64,000 nt of DNA from Pseudomonas huaxiensis. Its GTDB lineage: Bacteria > Pseudomonadota > Gammaproteobacteria > Pseudomonadales > Pseudomonadaceae. Each line of letters begins with the position of its first letter. Positions within the stretch are counted from its first letter, which is position 1. Under the pieces are notes generated by a model, which searched no databases, had not been told where the DNA came from, and saw only the letters and a list, made by a program, of their open reading frames with translations. The stretch covers positions 620,001-684,000 of the forward strand of contig NZ_QKVL01000001.1 of assembly GCF_003231275.1 (NCBI RefSeq). The letters are read 5' to 3'. Shown one piece after another: positions 58,060 to 64,000 of the stretch. Made by a program: the position numbers and the translations under genes.

Positions 58060-58989
58060 CTAAACGTCCGTGCCCGGCTTCACTGTCACCGAGGCCTGTG
58101 CCGTCTGCAAGGCGTGCAGCAGTTTTGCCAGTGACTCCGTCGGCACCTGCCCCTTTCGGGTGATGCAGTGGAACACCGCGATGTACCTCAGCCGCTGCGG
58201 TGCAATGACACGCAGCATGCCGCGCGCTACCCAGATATCGGCGTAGTGGGTGGGCAGATAGCCGATGCAGGTGCCAGAAGCAATCAGGGTGGCGGTGGCT
58301 TCCATGGATGAAGCGCTGACCGAGTTGCCGAACCGTAACTTGTGCGGCCGGCGGGTTTCGAGCATGTAGCCACGGTCTACGTAATCCGCCTCACCGATTT
58401 CCTCGTCCGTGAAATGCTGCCCGGGGCGGGCGAAGAACGGATGCCCGCGTCCGCAATACAGGTTCTGTTCTTCCTCGAACTGCTGTTGGTAGTGCAGGCC
58501 GGAAAGCTGGTGGTTAAAACAGCCGATGGCGAGGTGCAGACGCCCTTCAAGCACCGCTTGTTCGAGTTCGTCGGCGCGCATGATCTGCAGGTCAATGCGG
58601 GTGCCGGGCGAGACCTGGCGAAAGGCCGCAAGTGCCAGGGGCAGCGGCGCCTGGGCGAGCGACAGCAGGTTGTCGACGCTGCCTATCTGCAAGAACTCCG
58701 GGGCCTTTTCGTTAAGCATGACCACCCGCTGATGAAAACGGTCGATGTCAGCATACAGCTCCCGCGCCGCCGCATAGGTCTGCGCGCCTTTCTCGGTCAG
58801 ATGAAAGCCGTTCTTGCCGCGACTGCAGAGGGTGTAGCCGAGGCGAACCTCCAGATCGCGCACCAGGGTGCTCAAGCGAGGCAGGCTGGTGTTCAGGCGG
58901 ACCTGCGCGGCGGTGAAGCCTCCAGCCTCGGCGATGGTGCAGAAAATGCGTAACTTGCGCAGATCCACGTCTGAGAGATTGGTGAGCAT
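58060..58989 (-). CDS. LysR family regulator of the NCS1/nitrilase cluster
   Basis: 309 residues. HTH RKLRIFCTIAEAGGFTAAQVRLNTSLPRLSTLVRDLEVRLGYTLCSRGKNGFHLTEKG, followed by the effector domain. Divergent from the NCS1 permease gene (249-base gap, containing no other gene), the arrangement in which a LysR protein controls its neighbour. Inducer unknown, but probably the compound imported and hydrolysed by the cluster. Confidence 0.9.
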   Translation of the reverse strand: MLTNLSDVDLRKLRIFCTIAEAGGFTAAQVRLNTSLPRLSTLVRDLEVRLGYTLCSRGKNGFHLTEKGAQTYAAARELYADIDRFHQRVVMLNEKAPEFLQIGSVDNLLSLAQAPLPLALAAFRQVSPGTRIDLQIMRADELEQAVLEGRLHLAIGCFNHQLSGLHYQQQFEEEQNLYCGRGHPFFARPGQHFTDEEIGEADYVDRGYMLETRRPHKLRFGNSVSASSMEATATLIASGTCIGYLPTHYADIWVARGMLRVIAPQRLRYIAVFHCITRKGQVPTESLAKLLHALQTAQASVTVKPGTDV

Positions 58990-59238
58990 AAGACCCTCCG
59001 GTGCAGCTTCACGAATGCCATGGGCGCAGCCCTTATACCAGCAAATGTGCCCTGCCGACCGCTACGGACAGACGCCACGCGCTAGTTGCGATTTCGAGTA
59101 AGTCAGCTTCTGAACTCCAGGATTTACCGACCATTTCTTTCTTCCGATACTCACGCCGCTGCTGGGCAGGGATTCACTGCCGCAGCCCAGGCGAGAACGG
59201 CTTTATCCAGAAGAAAAATAATGTCTACGGAGTGCAGC

Positions 59239-60675
59239 ATGGCAACTCAACGCAGTAGCGGGTCGGGTCGACCCACCATTGAAGCGCGCTCAATCGACTA
59301 TGTCCCGCGTGCAGAGCGGCACGGCAAGGTCTGGCACCAGGGGCCGTTCTGGTTCACCGGCAACTTCGTGTTTCTCACCATGATGGTCGGCTTCGTTGGC
59401 CCGAGCATGGGACTGAGCATTCTGTGGAGCGTATTGGCGGTCGTCCTGGGTGCCGGCTTCGGCACCGTGTTCATGGCGTTGCACGCCAACCAGGGCCCGA
59501 AGATGGGCTTGCCGCAGATGATCCAGTCCCGCGCGCAGTTCGGTAGCCGTGGCGCCATTGTGCCGTTTGCCGCGACTATTTTTGTCTACATCGGCTTTAT
59601 CGTGTTCGGCGTCATCATGGTGACCCAGGCCTTGCAGTTGGTGCTGCCTGGCTCGACGTGGTTCTGGTACCCCGCGCTGATCGTGATCAGTATCGTGATA
59701 GCCGTGGTGGGTTATGACCTGTTGCACTTTGTGCAGCGTTGGCTCACTTACCTGCTGATTGCGGTGTTTGGCATCGTGACGGTAATGGCTGTTACGGCAC
59801 TTCCGGCAGCAGTCCCGACACCGGTCAACCTGGGCTGGAACACCACCGCGTTTCTCGTACAGTTGTCGCTCGCCGCAGGCTACAACATCAGCTATTCGGT
59901 GTACGTCTCCGACTATTCGCGCTACCTGCCTCAAGACTCGTCCAGCCCCAAACTGATCTCTTGGACTTATCTGGGCGCAGCAACGTCGGCGGCCTGGCTT
60001 ATGTCGCTGGGTGCGGTGTTGTCCAGCTATATACCTGGCGCAGATGGCATAGTGGCGCTGGTGCAAACCGGCAATTATTTCTTCCCGGGCTTTGGCACAC
60101 TCGTCGCGTTGGTAGGTGCGGTAGCGCAGTTGTCGGTCACCGGCATCAACAGCTACGGGGCCATGCTGACCGGTATCAGCGCAGTGGACGGTTTCCGGCC
60201 AGTACGCCCTGGCGTACGGGTGAGGGTGATCGGACTGAGCGTGGTAGGTCTGCTGTCGCTGGCAGTAGCGTTGGCGTTACCGGAAGCCTATATGGCCAGC
60301 TTCAATGGCTTTGTGCTGCTGATGCTGTACTTCCTGATCCCGTGGACGGCGGTCAACCTCGTCGATTTTTATGCGATTCGCAAAGGCGAATACGCCATCA
60401 CCGAAATCTTCAATCCGCACGGTGTGTATGGCCGTTGGGCCTGGCGCGGCGTGTTTGCCTATTTGGTCGGCTTCGTCGCGATGGTGCCGTTCTTCTCTCT
60501 TCCGTTTTTTGTTGGCCCGATCGCTGAAGCACTGGGCGGGGCGGATATCGCATTCATCCCCGGCTTGGTGATTTCCGGAGGCCTGTATTTCGTGCTGGCG
60601 CGCAATCTCGAACGCTCTTCGGAGATCGCTGCACAGCGCCAGAGTCAGCTCGTGCTGGAAGGCATTGCCGGCTGA
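59239..60675 (+). CDS. NCS1 family permease (cytosine/purine type)
   Basis: 478 residues with about 12 membrane helices. The NCS1 signature appears in the first helices: WFTGNFVFLTMMVGFVGPSMGLSILWSVLAVVLGAGFGTVFMALHANQGPKMGLPQMIQSR. Imports a nucleobase or related nitrogen heterocycle. Start at 59239 (MATQRSS) is preferred because GGAG lies 6 bases before it; ATG 59221 is possible. Followed by the nitrilase gene after 40 bases. Confidence 0.85.
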   Translation: MATQRSSGSGRPTIEARSIDYVPRAERHGKVWHQGPFWFTGNFVFLTMMVGFVGPSMGLSILWSVLAVVLGAGFGTVFMALHANQGPKMGLPQMIQSRAQFGSRGAIVPFAATIFVYIGFIVFGVIMVTQALQLVLPGSTWFWYPALIVISIVIAVVGYDLLHFVQRWLTYLLIAVFGIVTVMAVTALPAAVPTPVNLGWNTTAFLVQLSLAAGYNISYSVYVSDYSRYLPQDSSSPKLISWTYLGAATSAAWLMSLGAVLSSYIPGADGIVALVQTGNYFFPGFGTLVALVGAVAQLSVTGINSYGAMLTGISAVDGFRPVRPGVRVRVIGLSVVGLLSLAVALALPEAYMASFNGFVLLMLYFLIPWTAVNLVDFYAIRKGEYAITEIFNPHGVYGRWAWRGVFAYLVGFVAMVPFFSLPFFVGPIAEALGGADIAFIPGLVISGGLYFVLARNLERSSEIAAQRQSQLVLEGIAG

Positions 60676-60715
60676 GCGTTCTCTGAATAACGACCAATAA
60701 GAAAGAGGTTTTTGA

Positions 60716-61693
60716 ATGACCAACAAACGCGAAAAAACAGTCGCCATTGTGCAAATGCCGGCGGCTGTTCTTGATAGAGCCGAATCGCTGCGCCGGGCAG
60801 CCGAATATATTCAGACCGCTGCACGCCAGGGCGCGCAACTAGTGGTGTTTCCGGAAACCTGGCTGAGCTGCTACCCGGCGTGGGTATTCGGAATGGCAGG
60901 GTGGGACGATGCGCAAGCCAAGCATTGGTACGCCAGGCTGCTGGCAGACAGCCCGGTTATCGGCCTTCCTGACGACATGGACGATGACCTGTCGGTGCTT
61001 CGCGAGGCTGCGCGGGTCAATGCGGTCACTGTGGTGATGGGGATGAACGAGCGTTCCCGGCACCATGGCGGCTCGCTGTACAACTCGCTGGTCACTATTG
61101 GCCCCGAGGGCAACATTCTGAATGTGCACCGCAAACTGACGCCCACCCACACTGAGCGCACGGTGTGGGCCAACGGCGATGCCTCGGGACTGCGGGCCGT
61201 CGACACGGCGGTTGGTCGCCTCGGCGGATTGGTGTGCTGGGAGCACTGGCACCCGCTGGCGCGCCAGGCGCTGCATGCGCAGGACGAACAGATTCATGTG
61301 GCCGCCTGGCCCGATATGCCGGAAATGCACCATGTTGCCGCCCGTTCCTACGCCTTCGAAGGTCGCTGCTTTGTGCTTTGCGCCGGCCAGTATCTGGCCG
61401 TGGATGATGTGCCTGCCGAGTTGCTGACGGCATATCGCCGTGGCGTTGGCGGCAATGTGCTGGACGAGGGCGTCCTGTTCAGTGGCGGGTCGGGTGTGAT
61501 CGCTCCCGATGGTTCGTGGGTCACCGGGCCGCTCTTCGGTGAGCCGGGTATCGTCCTGGCAACCATCGATCTGGCGCAGATCGATGCCCAGCACCATGAC
61601 CTCGATGTGGCCGGGCATTACTTGCGCCCGGATGTTTTCGAACTCTCGGTAGATCGACGTGTACGGTCCGGGTTATCGCTGCGCGACGCTTGA
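60716..61693 (+). CDS. nitrilase/carbon-nitrogen hydrolase
   Basis: 325 residues. The Glu-Lys-Cys triad is VVFPETWLS (Glu), HRKLTPTHTER (Lys) and GGLVCWEHWHPLAR (Cys). The CWEHWHPL pattern is that of true nitrilases rather than amidases. Converts an organic nitrile to its acid and ammonia. AAAGAGG precedes the ATG. With the NCS1 importer and the downstream membrane protein it is likely one operon for an unknown nitrile or similar substrate. Confidence 0.87.
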   Translation: MTNKREKTVAIVQMPAAVLDRAESLRRAAEYIQTAARQGAQLVVFPETWLSCYPAWVFGMAGWDDAQAKHWYARLLADSPVIGLPDDMDDDLSVLREAARVNAVTVVMGMNERSRHHGGSLYNSLVTIGPEGNILNVHRKLTPTHTERTVWANGDASGLRAVDTAVGRLGGLVCWEHWHPLARQALHAQDEQIHVAAWPDMPEMHHVAARSYAFEGRCFVLCAGQYLAVDDVPAELLTAYRRGVGGNVLDEGVLFSGGSGVIAPDGSWVTGPLFGEPGIVLATIDLAQIDAQHHDLDVAGHYLRPDVFELSVDRRVRSGLSLRDA

Positions 61694-61761
61694 TCGCTTT
61701 CCTCGAACTTGAATCCCGGGCGGCCGTCCATCGGCTCGCCCGAAACCAGTAAGGCTGACAT

Positions 61762-62145
61762 ATGGTTCATGCACTTCTTGCCACCGCGCTGTTATCCATC
61801 GCGTTGGGAGCGCTTTCCGGCTTTGCCGTTCTGGCGTCTGTCGACTATCCGGCAAAGCTTCGCGCTCTGGGCGTGGTCAACCCGATGCGCGTGAGGCAGG
61901 CGCATATGGACTGGATCATCATGGGGACGGTGATGGCGGTGACTGCGCTTGCCAATCCGCAACTGCCTGATTGGGTCGCTGCGCTGGTGATGTTCGGTGG
62001 TGTGGTAAATCCGCTGACATTTGTGCCCATGGCGTTCTCCATCACCGTGGAGACCACCAAGGTGTTTCAGTGGGTGTCGTTCGTGTCGTTTGTTTCGCTG
62101 AGTACGGGGCTGATTGCGGCGGCGGCTATTTTTATCGGTGCTTGA
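61762..62145 (+). CDS. small four-helix membrane protein
   Basis: 127 residues with four hydrophobic helices: LLATALLSIALGALSGFAVLA, MDWIIMGTVMAVTALA, WVAALVMFGGVVNPLTFVPM and FVSLSTGLIAAAAIFIGA. Conserved-looking polar residues sit inside or next to helices (RQAHMDWIIMG; NPLTFVP). The AH-x-D-x-x-x-M-G pattern is vaguely like styrene oxide isomerase (StyC), but I would not call it that. Third gene of the putative nitrile operon, 68 bases after the nitrilase. Terminator follows. Confidence 0.65.
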   Translation: MVHALLATALLSIALGALSGFAVLASVDYPAKLRALGVVNPMRVRQAHMDWIIMGTVMAVTALANPQLPDWVAALVMFGGVVNPLTFVPMAFSITVETTKVFQWVSFVSFVSLSTGLIAAAAIFIGA

Positions 62146-62161
62146 GCGCTGTGAGTCCCCG

Positions 62162-62182
62162 AGCCCGCTTGCGCGGGCTTTT
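62162..62182 (+). terminator. rho-independent terminator of the nitrilase operon
   Basis: 7-bp stem AGCCCGC / GCGGGCT with TTGC loop (62162-62179), then a short T-run. It can also serve the convergent truncated channel gene. Confidence 0.85.
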
Positions 62183-62224
62183 CCATTCTGGTCTTCACGC
62201 AAAAGGTGCCTTGCGCGGGGGGCT

Positions 62225-62815
62225 TCAGGCCAGTTCGTCTTCTACAACCTGCGGCGCCAGCGCCTTGGCCGGTAGCAGCCCCGCGCGCAGGTCGTTGCCG
62301 CTGGGCTGCTGGTACAGGCTCAGGCCGAACTCTGGCAGCACCGCCAGCAGGTAATCGAAGATATCGCCCTGGATGCGCTCGTACTCGGCCCACACCGTGG
62401 TGCGGGTGAAGCAGTAGATTTCCAGCGGCACGCCTTGGGCGGTGGTCTGCATCTGGCGGACCATGCAGGTCATGTTCGGCTGGATGTCCGGGTGGCTCTT
62501 CAAGTACGCCAGGGCGAAGGCGCGGAAGGTGCCGATATTGGTCAGCCGACGACGGTTGGCCGACAGCTCCGCCACCTGGCCCTGGGCCTCGTTCCAGCTA
62601 CGCAGTTCGCTGCGCTTGTGCGCCATGTAGTCGGTCAGCAGACGCACCTCGCCCATGCGCCGCTCTTCCTCGGCAGTGACGAAGCGCACGCCGCCGGCAT
62701 CGATGAACAGGCTGCGCTTGATCCGCCGCCCGCCCGATTGCTGCATGCCGCGCCAGTTCTTGAACGACTCGCTCATCAGGCGCCAGGTGGGGATGGAGAC
62801 GATGGTCTTGTCGAA
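62225..62815 (-). pseudogene. 5'-truncated YbdG-type mechanosensitive channel gene
   Basis: Codes for the cytoplasmic C-terminal about 197 residues of a YbdG/MscS-family channel: SESFKNWRGMQQSGGRRIKRS, the later TNIGTFRAFALAYLKSHPDIQPNMTCMVRQM and the tail EYERIQGDIFDYLLAVLPEFGLSLYQQPSGND match this family. The intact protein is about 415 residues with N-terminal membrane helices. Reading upstream, homology begins at F-D-K-T-I (62815 and down) where a stop codon TAG interrupts the frame, and nothing similar is found further out. The N-terminal half and its promoter have been lost, presumably to the DNA on the right. Confidence 0.8.
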
Positions 62816-63176
62816 CGTCTACACCCGTGAGCGACCCTAAAAATGGACATGCGAAAATCTTTTAAAACAGATACTTACGAATAATGTCATTTGTCCATCT
62901 TTTCCCCGGAAAATGGACAGGGTCGGCAAGCACCCAAGATTGCTAGGGAAGGGAAGTGGTGAGCGGCAAGCTGCGTCTCTCAGAAAATCCGAACCCTTCT
63001 GGGCCTTTCAGACCTACTTGAACCTTGCCGCCTGAAACCGAAATCGTGGCTGCCCTAGCTAGAAAGGGCGACCCACTCTCAGACTAAACTCACCGATCCA
63101 GATGGCATTTGCATAGGCCCTGTAGCGAGCCAAAATGCAGCGACGCTCACCCCATTGCCTCGCTCCACACGTGGGT
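62816..63176. other. island boundary region with repeated ATGGACA motifs
   Basis: No gene fits here. ATGGACA occurs at 62843-62849 and 62913-62919, and its reverse complement TGTCCAT at 62892-62898, each with a neighbouring A/T run. CGACCCT (62832-62838) and AGGGTCG (62919-62925) are inverted copies that bracket these motifs. The DNA is much more A/T-rich (62839-62910) than the flanking genes. This pattern fits transposase-binding sites at an element end, or an operator region. The rest (62940-63176) shows nothing recognisable. Confidence 0.5.
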
Positions 63177-63668
63177 TCAATCAGCAGTTTCCTCGTCCAC
63201 AATCCGCTTCCAGTGTCGATTAACAATTGTGGGTGAAAGCCCCAACTTTTGGACGATCTGCGCCTGGGTCATCCCTTCTGCCTTCAGCTTTCTGACGGCG
63301 TTGAGATTGTCAGTATTCACAGGCTTTCCCCGCGAGCGCTGGACGAGTTCGCCATCAGCAAATTGATCAGCCAATAGCTCCAAGCCGCCCTCAGCTTCAA
63401 AGGCCTTGAGCTGTGCGCGAGCCTGTTCAATGAGTGTTGGGTAGGGCGTGTCGAGCCGCGCCGACATGCACAGCGCCATTAGGGCCAGAAGATCGATGTC
63501 GAGGGCTACAGCAAGGCTTTCGAACTTTTCCAGTGTGATGCTGGTTTCGCCACGCTCGAGAGCGCTTATCTTGGACTTGGCGCTGGCATCTGAAAGCTGC
63601 TCATAACGAATGCGCCGATTCAGCCGAAGGGCCCTGAGGGTGCCGGCAAGGGCGATTTTGAGGTGCAT
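63177..63668 (-). CDS. XRE-type regulator with a second recombinase-like HTH
   Basis: 163 residues. Residues 1-65 are a helix-turn-helix (XRE) domain (RYEQLSDASAKSKISALERGETSITLEKFESLA). Residues 110-155 are a second HTH resembling the C-terminal DNA-binding part of serine recombinases (NAVRKLKAEGMTQAQIVQKLGLSPTIVNRHWKR), without a catalytic recombinase domain. Regulators of this sort sit in mobile elements. Divergent from the unknown ORF at 63790; the 120-base space has a symmetrical ACGGGTATTA / AAGGTGCCCGC segment near 63726-63756 that could be its operator. Confidence 0.7.
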   Translation of the reverse strand: MHLKIALAGTLRALRLNRRIRYEQLSDASAKSKISALERGETSITLEKFESLAVALDIDLLALMALCMSARLDTPYPTLIEQARAQLKAFEAEGGLELLADQFADGELVQRSRGKPVNTDNLNAVRKLKAEGMTQAQIVQKLGLSPTIVNRHWKRIVDEETAD

Positions 63669-63789
63669 GGCGTGCCCAAAAGTCAGGATATAGCCACACC
63701 ACAGGGTTTCCGATAAACATCAATTACGGGTATTATTGTGTATTAAGGTGCCCGCGTGACATCATTGGTGCGCTCAGAAGGGTGGATCT

Positions 63790-64000
63790 GTGTTGAGGGT
63801 AGGGGCTCCCGCCGGTTCGCGAACATTTTTCGAAAATTGCTGTGATGAGGTGCTGCACGTGGATTTACCCATCAATGACGGCCTGCTTGGCGACGGAGTG
63901 GAGCTGATTGGCTCCGAGCTGTCTCTCGAAGATGTCCTTGCTGCGGCCCGACAGCGGTTCAAGTGGTTTCCCATCTGCGTAGTTGAAGAGTGGGTGATCC
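63790..64000 (+). CDS. unknown protein, cut by the right edge
   Basis: Open frame from GTG 63790 to the end of the window (70 residues so far: VLRVGAPAGSRTFFENCCDE... then LLGDGVELIGSELSLEDVLAAARQRFKWFPICVVEEWV). AAGG occurs 9 bases before the GTG. The frame is free of stops from 63760, so the start could be at another codon. No family is recognised. It is divergent from the two-HTH regulator and likely under its control. Confidence 0.45.
   Translation, partial: MLRVGAPAGSRTFFENCCDEVLHVDLPINDGLLGDGVELIGSELSLEDVLAAARQRFKWFPICVVEEWVI

Overview
The window is chromosomal DNA of a fluorescent-group Pseudomonas. The support is high GC, Pseudomonas-style REP sequences (GTAGGAGCGAGCTTGCTCGC and TGTGGGAGC... 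types), and the typical neighbourhood phaJ4-like / hydrolase / fadD2 / fadD1 / hrpA / ketoacyl synthase III. The assignment rests on recognised protein families and gene order, not on a database search. I see no rRNA, tRNA, CRISPR array or intact insertion sequence.

Layout. 0-16 kb is housekeeping and small conserved genes: a partial 2-hydroxyacid dehydrogenase, nitroreductase, YcgN-like protein, an M61-like protein without its zinc motif, RNA methyltransferase, YajD, a cNMP-binding protein, oligopeptidase B, a class II glutamine amidotransferase, the 5-oxoprolinase operon pxpABC, a MoxR/VWA pair and an AsmA-like protein. 15.5-28 kb holds cysK, lpxO, two EamA exporters (the first behind a valine-rich leader ORF), aceK, a CvfB-like RNA-binding protein, a cysteine-repeat secreted protein, CsbD, BrkB, peptide deformylase and a DUF2790 protein. 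27.5-34.5 kb has the alkylation-repair pair ada and alkA-like, separated by a fold-back repeat element, then MocR, threonine dehydratase, LysE and AraC-related genes. 34.5-40 kb is fatty-acid activation (MaoC/PhaJ4, hydrolase, fadD2, fadD1). 40-48.5 kb has a PuuB/PuuA-like pair, hrpA and a ketoacyl synthase III. 48.7-62.2 kb has an OprP-like porin with a possible Pho box, an ABC exporter, cyclophilin, hydrolase, regulators, azoR, a second fold-back element, an EamA exporter, and a LysR / NCS1 permease / nitrilase / membrane-protein cluster. At 62.2 kb a YbdG-type mechanosensitive channel gene is cut off, and the sequence to its right looks like acquired DNA: repeated ATGGACA motifs, a two-HTH regulator, and an unknown ORF running off the window.

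How the genes work together. fadD1/fadD2, the MaoC hydratase and the KAS III within about 14 kb link fatty-acid uptake and beta-oxidation to synthesis of polyhydroxyalkanoate or new fatty acids. pxpABC recycles 5-oxoproline to glutamate. alkA-like and ada form an alkylation-damage repair unit, but Ada has lost three of its four zinc cysteines. The NCS1/nitrilase cluster looks like a self-contained uptake-and-hydrolysis module for an unknown nitrogenous compound.

Most notable observations. (1) A 51-residue leader peptide with two Val4 clusters lies upstream of an EamA exporter, and its coding sequence contains an exact 8-nt complement of the exporter's Shine-Dalgarno region. (2) Two fold-back elements share an identical 20-bp tip but have different REP interiors, and one separates ada from alkA. 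(3) A secreted protein is made of six 21-residue Cys repeats. (4) A mobile-element boundary seems to lie at the truncated mechanosensitive channel gene.
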